Below are positions 12,671-23,885 of a DNA stretch of 64,000 nucleotides, in pieces. Made by a program: the position numbers and the translations under genes. Positions within the stretch are counted from its first letter, which is position 1. The number at the start of each line of letters is the position of its first letter. Where the stretch lies: contig CP126199.1 of NCBI GenBank assembly GCA_030272155.1, positions 5,444,501 to 5,508,500 on the forward strand, given 5' to 3'. Under the pieces are notes generated by a model that saw only the letters and a program-made list of their open reading frames with translations, was not told the origin of the DNA and did no database searches. The DNA comes from Tetradesmus obliquus (taxonomy: Eukaryota; Chlorophyta; Chlorophyceae; Sphaeropleales; Scenedesmaceae).

Positions 12671-13203
12671 GCGGCGATGAGGTGGGGCCCTTCAGCTCGC
12701 TGGATGAGCAGCGGCGGCGGCAGCAGCAGTGGCAGCAGCAGCATGCGCAAGAGTGTCAGCCGCCACCCCCCCCACCACCAGCAGCAGCAGCAGCCGGAGG
12801 CCTGCGCCTGCAGCACCCTCGTGCTGGCAAGTTCTACAGCAAGCTGTGCCTATACCTGTGGGCCCTATCAAAAGCAGCATGCCTTCTGCCGGAGGATGAG
12901 GCAGCACTGCTGCGGCAGCAGCTGCGGCCTGCAGTGGCAGCAGCAGCAAAGCAGCTGGCGGGCGCGCTGCCGCTGCTGCGGGCGCTTGATCTGGTGCAGT
13001 TGATGCTGGGGCTGATGCAGCTGCAGTGCAGGCCGGGGCCAGGGTTTATGGCTGCCCACATGGCGCGGTGTGAGGCTGCGCATGCAGGGTTTAGCGGCAG
13101 CATGTACCAGGAGCTGCGCAGGGCTTACCAGGGCTTGGGGTTCACGCCCAGTCAGTCGCTGATGGTGATGATGTACTCCAAGATGGGCTCGCAGCAGCAG
13201 TAG
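8725..13203 (+). CDS. OPR/FASTK-like protein with large poly-Q/S/A tracts
   Basis: Three exons: 8725-10737, 11228-11494 and 11716-13203 (1255 aa), all phase 0. The first 500 or so residues are dominated by Ser, Gln and Ala homopolymers. From about residue 590 there are leucine-rich helical repeats: WQDIARVYDMFGEHLNPG, then PRECAAVAWALVNLRVKAPA, HASLLLGLARLELPA, LCLLLYAMSELGLNPN, APADLAMMGVAFGRFGYVP and CVILLLAMLKLQMQPQ. This WAL-then-Leu/Gly-then-Pro pattern at about 38-residue spacing is typical of octotricopeptide/FAST-kinase-like repeats, which bind RNA in chloroplasts or mitochondria. No RAP domain is visible at the C-terminus. An organellar RNA maturation or translation role is inferred. 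The stop is a TAG inside a CAG run. Confidence 0.6.
10914..10957 (+). repeat. Copy of OPR-like exon 1 tail
   Basis: The end of exon 1 with its following intron (10714-10757) recurs 200 bp downstream. The copy has GGTGATTG in place of the donor GGTGAGTG. Shorter GCCAGCAGCAGT runs precede it. Confidence 0.7.
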
Positions 13204-13204
13204 C

Positions 13205-13266
<62 letters not shown>
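13204..13266 (+). repeat. (CAG)n tract straddling the OPR-like stop
   Basis: About 20 CAG triplets follow the TAG stop in the same frame, interrupted by a second TAG at 13216. The tract is followed by in-frame codons up to a TAA near 13407. Confidence 0.85.
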
Positions 13267-13268
<2 letters not shown>

Positions 13269-13689
13269 CTACTGGAATGCTAGGCTACAGTGCTGTGCAG
13301 ATGTACAAGCGGCGTCAGTTTGCGTGCCTACGACAAGTTGCCATTGCCATTCGGTAACTTTGCTGCTTGTGAGTATGGCACGCATTTGTCTCTTCTTTAT
13401 TCAATAACGGCAAGAGAAGTACTGTGCCGGTGCCACCACAGTCCACCTTCAGCACAGAAGTGCTATGATGAACAGCAGCAGCTGGCAGACCAACGGACAT
13501 CGTCGTCATGTTATCCGTAGCATGTCACTTGGGAAGTGTGATCGAGACACCAGCGTAAGCACTGTCAGGCACGCTTGCGCTCGAATAAAAATCACATCAA
13601 CGAAATCGCTGTCGCGTGATACTAGTTCACAGGCAACGACAAGTATCATTCAAAGAGCTGAGATCACTGCACGGCATTAGATTAAAATA
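13267..13689 (+). other. Non-coding spacer
   Basis: 3' region of the OPR-like gene and upstream region of the secreted paralogue A. No feature is supported. Confidence 0.4.
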
Positions 13690-15499
13690 ATGATGAAGCA
13701 CGGCGGCATTGCAGCGGCGTTGCTGGTCGTGCTGCTGGCATGTGTAGTTGGCGGGGAAGCAAGGGTTGGCGCAAGGTGCGCAGCTCTGTGTTGTATTCCT
13801 GTTTATTACAAGATTAATTTGGTTATAACAATACGTATTGACGACTGCCATGACGACGCGTGAAATAGGCACTCGGTTGCGCCCCGGGTGTGGCGGGCTT
13901 TTGGAGCCAGGCTGTCTCAGCAATTGTGCATGGCACGGCACGTATTACGATCGTTAAAATTGATATTATATACATCAATATGGCAGGAACAGCATGCCCA
14001 GACGCTTGTGTTGATCATTCTCACTCTCAATCTGCTGTCCCACATGTCTCATCCCCACATGCCTCAAGACCTGCATGATCCTTCATCCCCAAACCCTGCA
14101 TCGCAACTTCAACATCCTTTGCTATTTCATCCATTGCATCCAGGCGTATGGAGCTGCGCCTCAGCGCAATCTCCCGCCGGCTCATGCAGGAGCAAGTCAC
14201 AGTCTCCCCGCAGCAGTACTACCCGCCCCCAGGCGCCATGAGCTGCTATAAGATAACAGAAGCAGAGATGACTTCTGGCAAGCTCTGTGTGTCCCAGATG
14301 CTGTACAGCAACGTCACAAAAGTGGTGTGCCAGGAGTTCAAGCCCGAATGTACAATGAGTGTGGTGGAAGGGCGGCTGCTGGTGCCGAAGGGAGATGCAA
14401 GGAGCAACCCTGCAGAGTTCCAGCAGAGCAGCGAGGCGGCCTGCAAGCTGCTGGGGTACAAGTAAGCATAAAGTTTTGCTGATGCTTGTTAGGCTTCAAC
14501 GATGTGGTTATCTAGGCTTTGTTTATAGTTGTGTTTAGGCAGCAACCCTGCAGAGTTCCAGCAGAGCAGCGAGGCAGCCTGCAAGCTGCTGGGGTACAAG
14601 TAAGCGGTTTGGGATGACTGCTGATCTTTAGGGGGCTGGTTGAGTAATGGCAGTGATCTGCGGCAGAAGCTACCGGCAGCTTCAGCAGCAGCTGCGCGCA
14701 AAGCATCGGTTGCAGCACCCAACGACATGTTGCAAGCAGCCATGAGCAGCATAGCATTTCCAGCATGCCAGGCATGCGTATTGCTGCAGAACAGTTATTA
14801 GATGCAAGCAAGCACCTGCATGCAAACTGCTGTCATAATGCTTTGCCTGGTGCTGGACCCCCGCGCTCTCAGCAGCTGCAGAGCAGCTGTGGCGTTAACA
14901 GTGTTGAACTTGCAGGCAGCAGAGCTTGAAATACACACATTCTGACCAGTTATTGTGTTGCACCTCTGCCTTGCTGCTGCCGCTGCTGCTGCTGCTGCTG
15001 CTGCAGGACCTCTGGCAGCGGCTCCATCCATATCACTGGTGGGCCCCACAGCTGGTGTTGTGATGGCAGCAGTATAGCTATGCAAACCGGCCCTGTGTTT
15101 ATTATACAGCAGTGCAGAAGGTTCAGCAGACTATTGTACAGTGCAGATTAGCAGTCGATGGTGCATCTCTGCAGCTTTGTTGCTTGCAGGAAAACAGAAT
15201 CTGTGGCGCTAGCAGCAGCAATTTGTTGATAGGCACTGTGCAGCACCTGCATGATGGCCCTGATGCCAGCTGCTGGCAGTTTTCAAGTGCCTGTCACGCT
15301 TGCAAAATGTTGGTGCAGCTACAGACCATCAGAGATTATGATGTCAGCGTTGATGCCTGCCAATTCTACCTGCTGACCATGGCGCTGTTGGTGCGCTGGC
15401 TACACTGCAGGCGACACGCCAGCCGCCAAGACTGTGTGCTGGAACGGCCGCGAGTGGGCCAAGGACAACTGGTGGGTGCAGCTGGTGTGCTGTGTCTGA
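13690..15499 (+). CDS. Secreted Cys protein, paralogue A
   Basis: Four exons: 13690-13775, 14144-14461, 15007-15038 and 15411-15499 (174 aa), with phase kept throughout. Exon 1 encodes a signal peptide (hydrophobic core IAAALLVVLLACVV). The mature domain carries evenly spaced Cys: MSCYKI, GKLCVSQM, VVCQEF, PECTMS, AACKLLGY, TVCWNG and LVCCV. The terminal block WNGxxWxxDNWWxxLVCC is shared with paralogue B at 17692. I do not recognise the family. Eight Cys plus a signal peptide suggest a compact disulfide-bonded extracellular domain. The second intron holds a tail copy of exon 2, and the 3' flank holds a short copy of the terminal codons. Confidence 0.7.
14537..14606 (+). repeat. Copy of paralogue A exon 2 tail
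   Basis: About 65 bp repeat the end of exon 2 (SNPAEFQQSSEAACKLLGYK and the GTAAGC donor), nearly identical to 14403-14466. Confidence 0.85.
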
Positions 15500-15520
15500 G
15501 GCAGCAGCATGGCACGGCTA

Positions 15521-15553
<33 letters not shown>

Positions 15554-15648
15554 CAACAGCAGCAGCAGGCAGCAGAGCTCTGAGCGCCAACAGGCATTGA
15601 TTCAAGAGTCCAGCTGGTGTGTTGCGTGTGAGGCGTCTTCATCGCGGC

Positions 15649-15709
<61 letters not shown>

Positions 15710-16422
15710 CTGCATCTGTTCCACCACAATGAGCAATGAAGCAGGAATCGGCGGCAATAATAATGGTTGTAGGTGTGGCAGTCCAGCTTTGACAGCAGAA
15801 ACAGGGTGGGGGTTACATGCAGTATTGTCTGTTCCTATGCATGTTCTGTTGATGGCCAGCAAAGGTTGTACATGTTTGCTTCAGTATCCTCCTTGGGTGG
15901 GTTCCAGCTGATTTCTGTTGAGCATGAGTGTGCATATCATTGAGGTGAAAGCGCAGGCCACCTGTCTCAGCAGCATAAATCTCCCTACAGGCCTGACATT
16001 TGACCGCGACAGGCTCTTCCGCAAATCGCTTTGTGTGGCATGCTCAAGTAGCAGCAACAGGATGAGCATATGGCGATGCCTGCGTCAGACAGTGTACTAG
16101 CGGGGCCAGCAGCGGCCACCTCGAGATACCCTCTTGTTATTGGCCCCTCAGATGCCACCTGCAAGCAGTGGGGCCAGGCCCTTTGGGGCATGGTTGCTGC
16201 ATGGCTCAAGCAGTGTATGCGCATGCTGCAGGTGGCTCCCTGCCGCCGCTTCTGTTGTTTGGTTTGCACTGTGTGGCAGGCATAGCTGCACAATACTGCC
16301 TTTGGCACTTCTCATGCAGTAGTTGCGTGGTTGGTGCCTGGTGCTCCATTCTGCAACTGCTCTTGCAGCACGTTGGTCGCTATTAGTCAGCACTGGCATG
16401 CCTGTTGGACTACCGGCTGCTC
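15500..16422 (+). other. Non-coding spacer with CAG tracts
   Basis: Contains CAG runs at about 15519-15565 and 15651-15702, and a 27-bp copy (about 15608-15634) of the last codons of paralogue A (VQLVCCV then stop). No gene supported. Confidence 0.5.
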
Positions 16423-16602
16423 TGCATGTGACCATGACGTCTGTGTCCATGTGCATGGGTGGCGCTGTGCATGTGACCATGACGTCTGTGTCCATGTGCA
16501 TGGGTGGCGCTGTGCATGTGACCATGACGTCTGTGTCCATGTGCATGGGTGGCGCTGTGCATGTGACCATGACGTCTGTGTCCATGTGCATGGGTGGCGC
16601 TC
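16423..16602. repeat. 45-bp minisatellite, four copies
   Basis: A 45-bp unit beginning TGCATGTGACCATGACGTC is repeated four times with essentially no variation, starting at 16423, 16468, 16513 and 16558. The period is divisible by three, so frames stay open through it on both strands, but no gene context supports translation. Confidence 0.95.
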
Positions 16603-16910
16603 AGACAAGACTGACACACCTTACACAATACACCAGCCTTCTTGTACTTTGGCGCACCATTTTCAGCAACTGGGTTGAGTACGAGTGGACTGTTGGAGCT
16701 AGATCTTCATCGTTATCATCAACTTGTGGCTGCCAGAGGTTTGCACTCAGACTATAATTGCTGTGAGTTTTTACCGCATGATGCATGTACAATGCATGCA
16801 TGCAATATGGCTGCTGATGGGCGGCATGCAGACGTGCATATGTTTATGCTGGCAGTGTGGACAGTCCCCTTGCAGGAGCAATCACTGCATGAGGCCGATG
16901 CATGCCACGC

Positions 16911-17121
16911 TACCGTATGCGCAGTAAATGCAAGTTATCAAATACTTTAGACTTCAGTTCACCGCGAAAAAGTTGAACAATAATTACAGGTGAAATAAGT
17001 CACTTGTTTCCGGCTGCCCAGTGACGCGCCCGACCTTTTATACCGCAAAAACCAATATTTTAGACTTTTGTCACCAGGTGACTTGAATTATTGATAACTT
17101 GCATTTACTGCGCATGCGGTA
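16911..17121. mobile_element. MITE-like element with about 29-bp terminal inverted repeats
   Basis: The sequence at 16913-16941 (CCGTATGCGCAGTAAATGCA...) is the reverse complement of 17091-17119 with one mismatch. Both ends are flanked by TA, which fits a Tc1/mariner-type target-site duplication. The 211-bp interior has no ORF and is more AT-rich than its surroundings. This fits a non-autonomous DNA transposon; other genomic copies were not available to confirm it. Confidence 0.6.
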
Positions 17122-17691
17122 CTGCACATGCCATGTGCGTAGCGCACCACAGCACCTATCACTTGCTACTGGCTTGCTGATGAATGATGAATGCGGCTGG
17201 TGCTGGCAGCAACAGGTTAATGCGTTGGTTGTACAGCGTGCGAGCTGGTGTAACCTGTGCAGTGGCTTATGCATGACACACTCAGGACACACTGTTGATT
17301 CACCAGTCATCATCCTGCATATATGATGCATCAGTGTCTCGCTACCCCACAACATCACACTAAAGTTCAAATCGTAGATACTCCGGGCAGCAGGACTACA
17401 AGTCTCCATATGCTCGCGGGGCTACGTTACCTTGACGTGCTTAGGGCCCAGTGTTGGGCTCAGTTGCCTGCAGCTGCCAGGACATCGCCAGCTGGACTAA
17501 CATCATACGCAGGCCACCAAGATCGACGTACCATACAAATCACCGTTCATTATCTTCTCACAGTTCAATAAAACCCTGCTTTACGGCGTTCGTGATCGAG
17601 AAACCATCCAGAGGTCGACCTTCTTGCCTTTCTTCGGCGCCCACGACTGTGCGTAGCGGCGATCCTTGTGCTTTGAAATCAGCAGTGTGTT
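17122..17691 (+). other. Upstream region of paralogue B
   Basis: 570 bp without supported coding sequence, presumably the promoter and 5' UTR of paralogue B. Confidence 0.4.
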
Positions 17692-18977
17692 ATGTTTTCT
17701 AAAATTACGCTGCTCGTTGGCGTGCTGCTGGTAGCAGGAGCCGATGCTGGCAGGTGAGTGCTGCAGGGAACTGCTCAGCACAGATCTTGATGGCAGGCAA
17801 TGACATTGTTGACAAAGCAACACAAGATAACGGATGATCTAAAATCACCACTGGTGCGTTGGATGGGTCAAAAGGACGCCTTACACCAGCAGCAGCTGCT
17901 GCCGAGCTGCCAGTGACGCCCACTACTGTCTGCAGCGGCAGCACAGTGACACGGTTGTGAACCACTCCTGCACGCAGTGCCTCTACATTTAGGATGTTCG
18001 TTGCTTTCTAAATACCAAGGACTTTTATCATGAAACTTCGCAGACTCACCAGATGTTGCTGTACGGCTGACCGCAGGTTGAACCAGCGTCACCTGCTGCA
18101 ACAGCCATCAGCCGGCGCCCTCATCCCACCAATCGCCTGCAACCCAATCCAGGATACACAGATGCAAGCTGGCCGCCTCTGCGTCTCCCAATTCATCACC
18201 ACCACTTCCACCGAAGTGCTCTGCGACAGATACGAGCCAGCATGCATGAAAACCACAGCTAAAACCGCACTGCTGAGCCCTAGCGGTGACGCGCTGAGCA
18301 ACCCAGCAGGCTTCCAGCAGTCTGCGGATGCCGCCTGCAAGGTGCTGGGGTATGCTGCTGCTGGCAGCGGCAGCGTGCACATGACTGGGGCCAATGCGAA
18401 GCGCACCTGCTGGTGAGCTGCTGGCTGGCTGCAGTACGATATTCAAGGGTTGTAACGTGCATGCAGGTCAATCATTGCAAGCGCATGCAACGTAATGCAG
18501 TACCAGCAAGGCGTATGTTAAATGAGATGTAAAAAGAGTTTACAGTGTAGATGTGTGTGCATGCTCACTATCAAGCAGCTGGTTGACGTAGGGGCGGCTA
18601 ATGTGGCTCCCAGCGCTGTAGCCGTCAGCATTTCGGCTGGCAACCCGCACTGGCATAGTGCAGGTCTGTAAATCATATGCGCAGGCACAGGCGCGGTAAA
18701 CATCATGCATTGGTGTGTGCTGACAGCAGGAAGCTCGATAGCCGGCTGCCGTCATTGGCACGCTGAGCTCACCTAGCAGCAGCCCAGCACGCAGGAATCC
18801 TGCTGCGACACTGCTGCAGCGGCAACAGTTGCACTGGCAGCAACATTCGAATCTCAGAGGCCTACAGCATTCCTTGCATTGAATGCTGATGCTGTGTATG
18901 TGGCTTGCCCGCTTTGCAGGAATGGCCAGAAGTGGGTGCAAGACAACTGGTGGACTAGCCTGGTCTGCTGCAAGTAG
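17692..18977 (+). CDS. Secreted Cys protein, paralogue B
   Basis: Three exons: 17692-17753, 18077-18412 and 18920-18977 (151 aa), phase consistent. The signal peptide is short (ITLLVGVLLVAGADA). The mature part aligns with paralogue A: IACNPI, GRLCVSQF, VLCDRY, PACMKT, AACKVLGY, RTCWNG and LVCCK. The FQQS-x-AAC-K-LGY and W-NG-x2-W-x2-DNWW blocks are conserved. It has one intron fewer than A in the SGSxHxTG region. The two genes are in the same orientation 2.2 kb apart, so a local gene duplication is likely. Function unknown. Confidence 0.7.
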
Positions 18978-19811
18978 TTGGAGTGGCAGGTCACGGCTCT
19001 GCAGCGTGAAGCTTTGCAGCCGCAGTTGCCTAGCAAGCTACTTATTTTTACGACCTTTGGGAGCTGTTGCTTCTTCCAGACGCGTTTGTTGGATGCATGT
19101 GATGCTTCAAATTGTGAGGACCAGAAGCACAAGTTGTGCACACCAGAAGCAGCACAGGTGTCACTGGGGAAGGCCTGAACCGTTCAGGCTGAACCTATGT
19201 TAGGGGTTAGAGGAGGGAGCCCCGCCTTTGCCTGGTGTGAAGCCGTGAAGCGAACGTAAAAAGGCACCACGTGCTGCCTAGCTTGTTTTCTGATAGCTGG
19301 ATAACTGGTCTACCAATGACTTGCCAGATGCAGACTCACTGAGTCAAAGTTGAAAAGGTCCTGAGGTCTCACAGGGTGCAACAGCCTGACACATACTGCC
19401 TCAAGGTGGAAAAGCCTTCATTGCAGAAACTATTCAGAACCACAAGTGATCCCATGCAACGCACACCTGCAGCGCCGTTGTACTGGGACAGGTGTGGTTT
19501 GTTGGGGTCGTAGCAATGCAGTGAACAACTTACAGTTACTGTAACGACGATCCAAACCCCGACTTCCTGCTGAATATACACGCAAAATCAAATAAAGATA
19601 TGTGTCATGATGGATTGCTCGGGACCACCTGATTATAAATGGCTCTTTTGCGTGCCCCAGCTCGCAGGTACATCAAGCCGTGGACTGTGGTTCTCTGCTC
19701 GTTCTCTGCAAGCATGAAAACTCTTAGATTATTCATGGACATTTTTTAATGTATCTCTTAATCAACATCGCAAAGTTTGCTGTCCGGGAAGCAGTACAGC
19801 ATTGACACACC
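18978..19811 (+). other. Non-coding spacer
   Basis: A short imperfect palindrome, GCCTGAACCGTTCAGGC, lies at about 19173-19189. No gene, RNA or mobile element supported. Confidence 0.4.
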
Positions 19812-22800
19812 ATGTGGCCAACTGAACCAGTCAAAAGCCGCTTCAAGCCCTGTACTGGTCACGTCAACCGTACATCAGGCGAAATTATCAACACTGTATA
19901 CTTGCTGTGGCTTTTGTCGCTGAGCCAGTGCTCCAGCAGCAGCAGCCAGCCAGCACTACCTGCTGCAGCTGCTGGTGCACAGGTGCCCGCGCCTGCCTGC
20001 GATTCAGCACCAACAGACCTCAGGATTCCAAGAATCATACACCGCAACTATATGGAAGGCAGAGCAGCTATGTATGCAGCAACACAGGTGGAAACACTTG
20101 AGCAGCCTATGTGTGCCTGAAGACGGTTGCAGGCAGCAACCAACCGCACCTGCATACCATAGGGCTTATCTAGCGGTGCTGGCAAAGGTGCATCCATGCA
20201 GTCCCAAGGGTTTTGCTGCATGCATTAGCCTTGTCTCAAGCACACCACTCAACAGTTCATCATTTGCAAGCATCTTCTCTGAAACAGGCACGTTTGCACC
20301 TTCGTACATCCAACAGCAGCAGCTTCTCAAGCCGGCGCTGTGCTGCACAAAGCATACTGCACACCCCACCTCGCCACCTGAAATGCACTGCACATACCTA
20401 ACACCTCCAGCTGCACCACCAACACACAACCCACAACCTGCAGGTGGATCACCCCAGCTGGCAGCTGCACTGGCTGCTGTCCTGCAAGGCCCACCACCCT
20501 GCATGGGCAGAGATGGTGTGGGACGAGGCAGATGTGCTAGGGCTCATAACAGAGGAGTACACATGGTTCATGCCCACCTATCAGACCTACGGCAAACATG
20601 TGATACGGTCTGACCTGGCGCGGTTTGTCATCCTGCACAAGCATGGTGGCGTGTACCTGGATGCAGGTGAGCCGGCGATGTGTGGCGGCGATGTGCAAGA
20701 TCTGCCAGCAGCATGCTAACAGCTGCTCTAGGGGCTGCATTTGCAGCAGCAGCAGCAGCAGCATGTGTACCTGGATGCAGGTGAGGCAGACGGCTGCAGC
20801 AGCACCAGCACCAGCACCAGCAGCAACATATTTGAGTGCAGCATTCTTGATGCTTGCAATAAGGGCAAGAAAAAGCAGCAGATGCTTACACTATGACAGT
20901 ACTTGCAGCAGCGGCAGCGGCAAGGCAGCAGCTGCAGGTGCATTGGTGCAGTAGCGCAGCGACAGCTGCAGCAAATTCACGGCAGTGGCCACACATTATC
21001 GACTTACGACTTCCTCAGAGCGCAGGCCACTCCCATTATTCCCATCGTCCTGTAAATGCGGTGACTGTAAAACATAACACTAGCAACTGCGCGGGCCTGC
21101 TGCAGATGTGGAGTGCTACAAAAACATGGAGCCCAGCCTGGCAGGACTGGACCTAGTGCTCAACTGCAGGACGTTTGACGTGGCACACAATGCAGCCATG
21201 GCCAGCGTGGCAGGCCACCCGGTGTGGATTGCTGCAATGCAAGCAGCAGCAGCAGTCGTGCAGCGCCTCACCCCCCTGGTCAGTAACGACCCCCTGACTG
21301 CTTCTGGCCCAGTGCTGCTGAGTCAGACGGTGCAGCGCTACTATGGAATTACTACAAAAGAGTTTTGTGAGAAGTTACATGTCAAAGGTGGTTTAGTGTT
21401 GAAGGCGTACCCCAAGGGGCAGTGGTTCACGCCGTGCTGGCCCTGGGCAAATGTGCTGTGTTACAAGAAGCTGGAGATCGCCAGGAAGTTCATGGTGCGA
21501 AGTGATCTTGATATGCACAACATAGTGGGCGTGCACCACTACAGCGGCACGTGGTTTGGCCAGGCGCGCAACAGCAAGGATGCGCTGCGGCAGCGCAACA
21601 GGATGCTCGCGGCCGCTGCTGCTGTGCGCTTCTTCTGGGACGCCCCGCAGTTTGTCGAGTACAGCTGCAGCCCGGCAGCAGCAGCAGCAGCAGTAAATAG
21701 TACGGCTGCCCTGGCGATAATTCCAAATGCTGCTGCTGCCAACAGTGCTGGTGCCGGCGCTGGCAGCAGCCTGAGGCCAAAGCTGGTGCACAGGAGGCCG
21801 GGCATTGGTAGTGCAACTGCCTCGCATGCAAACAGCACAGTGCTGCTGAGGCTGCGGCACTTGCTGGATGGGCCTCAGCCTGCTGCTGCAGCAGCTATAG
21901 CAGCAGCAGCAGCACCAGCAGGAGCTACAGCCCATGGTGCACAAGCAGCTCCAGCCAACACTACTAGTACATCAGTAGCATATGCCATTCTCGGCTGCCC
22001 TGCTGTGCGGCAGCTGACGAGCCTGTCGCCATGCTTGGTGCTGTCAGTTGTGCAGCCAACTGCCATGGAGCAATCAGCGGCTAGCACAACAGACACCCTT
22101 GATGGCGGTGGAGGCAGCAGCAGTGCGTATTGGTCCAATTTGGATGGCATGCTCAGCACGTGGCAGCAGTCCTTTGGCTGCCATGTGACAGTGGCCAGCA
22201 CAGATGCATCGCTGCCAAAGCTGCTGCAGCTGGCTCCCAGCAGGGACGCTGGACTGCAGCAGCAGCAGCAGCAGCAGCAGCAGGGCCAGGGTGTGGCCCC
22301 TCCTGCAGCTACCTTCGTGACAGCAGCGTCTGCAGCACCAGCTGCCGCCAGTGCTGCTGCCAATGCAGCAGCAGCAGCTACCTCAGATGACGCAGGTCCC
22401 ACCCAGCAACCAGCAGCACATGCTGCACACCAACTGGTGCGCCTGATGCAGCAGCAGCAGGGGCAGCAGCAGCAGCGTGCAATGGCATGTGATGAGCCGC
22501 CAGCCAGCCGTAGTTGGAAATTGCCTCCACTGCTCCTCTGCAAGGCCCCTGGGCGCCACACAGCACTGCACATCTCGGCCTCTGCAGAGTATGTTGCTGA
22601 TCTGGCGCAGCAGATCTTCAGCTGCCATGCAAACATCAGCCATGCTGAGTTTGAACGGCACGGACGGTACAACGGTGCAATGCATGCATTCACACCGGAC
22701 AGCATTCCAGCCGCTAACAGCAGCAGCAGTGAGTATGGCCTTGCTGCTGCACGCAGTATAGCCACTGCCTTGGATACAGTTGACATCTTGATGATTGATG

Positions 22801-22982
22801 TGCAGCGTCCCAGTGGGGCAGCAGCAGCCAGCCAGGGCTGGGCCAGCCTGTACAACCTGCTGTACCAGGTGCATGGCTTTGTGGGCTTTGCTAGAGAAGC
22901 GCTGCCGGATGGCAGGAGCAGGCTGAGCTGGATACGCAGGCCTGAAAGGCTTGCGAGCATGGCATGCAGGGATGATCATTGA
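19812..22982 (+). CDS. GT32-type glycosyltransferase with long C-terminal extension
   Basis: Three exons: 19812-20087, 20444-20666 and 21106-22982 (791 aa), in phase. The start region has a weak hydrophobic stretch (residues 27-37) that may be a membrane anchor. The catalytic domain runs from PRIIHRNY (about residue 75) through the block RSDLARFVILHKHGGVYLDAD. There the DxD motif (Asp165-Asp167, split across the intron) should bind the metal and nucleotide sugar. Later conserved parts include SGPVLLSQTVQ and VGVHHYSGTW. This is the OCH1/GT32 type, which transfers mannose or galactose in the Golgi or to sphingolipids. Residues from about 390 on form an Ala/Gln-rich extension without a recognised domain. 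The acceptor is unknown. Confidence 0.8.
20761..20788 (+). repeat. Copy of GT32 exon 2 tail
   Basis: The codons for VYLDAG and the GTGAG donor recur about 100 bp after the true exon end at 20666, preceded by a CAG run. Confidence 0.75.
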
Positions 22983-23885
22983 TCAGGATTATTGGCTGGT
23001 GTCACACTCAGTGAGCCACTGTGTGTTATTTTGACATGCCAACCTCTAATGACCTGTCAGTAAAGGAATTGAAGCTGAAGAAGTGACAGGTTGCGGCTGG
23101 CAGCTGCTTAAGAGGCTGTGCTGTACCATTCCTGCAATGTCAGCACTTTCAAACAGTGTCACACGTGCTTGTCAATGTCAGACCGGGTATAGGGTTGTTA
23201 CGTTGGCGAGGCAATCAGCACAAACAGACACACGAAGACAGATGTACTGAGGTGCAACTCGAAACACACATCAGCATCTCAGGCGCACACGGACACGTGT
23301 GTTTCTTCTCTGCCTCGGTGGATCGTAGCACTTGCAGCGTATAAGAAGCTGTTCAATCCAGACATTTGACGTTTAATCTCTACTTGTTCCTGTCGTGTCG
23401 TGATAACCGTGTCAGCTGGTACCGGAGTCGCGCTCTGTAGGTTGGCAGCAGAAGGCCCTATCAGCTTACTGCCTGGTGCTCAGCTCCGTACCAGCCTCAA
23501 CCGTGGTGAAACATTCACACAGCGTGCAGGACTATGATATTGCTGGCTGCATGCTGTTGAACTGTCCATCCACAAACTGTAGGGTGCTTCAGCAATTGCT
23601 GCAGCAGCAAAATGACAGAAGCTGCACTGCATCTATTGCTGATGGATACCCAGATCTTGAGCACAGTCCATTTTGAGATGCTTAGCAGTTAATGGCTATA
23701 GCAGCATTTTATGTGCCTGCACAACTGTGCCACCTGTACGGTAGCTGGCCACTGTGCTGCGTCAGACAGTGTGCTGCAACTGCATGCTGCCTTGCAGGAC
23801 ACCTGGCTGCTGCACACATGTGTCAGCGGCAGCTGGGGCCGAGCAGTTGTAGCAGAGTTGACCAGCTGCTGCTTGTGTGTCAGGC
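22983..23885 (+). other. Non-coding spacer
   Basis: 3' region of the glycosyltransferase and 5' region of the flippase. No further feature seen. Confidence 0.4.

Noticed and set aside
13201..13266. Reassignment of TAG to glutamine
   Set aside because: The esterase and secreted paralogue B end in TAG exactly where homology or paralogy expects a stop, so the standard code fits better.
19173..19189. Palindrome as a terminator hairpin
   Set aside because: Too short, not placed just after a stop, and hairpin terminators are not expected for nuclear algal genes.
22000..22960. Minus-strand 361-codon ORF opposite the GT32 gene
   Set aside because: Antisense shadow of an Ala/Gln-rich coding exon; no recognisable domain.
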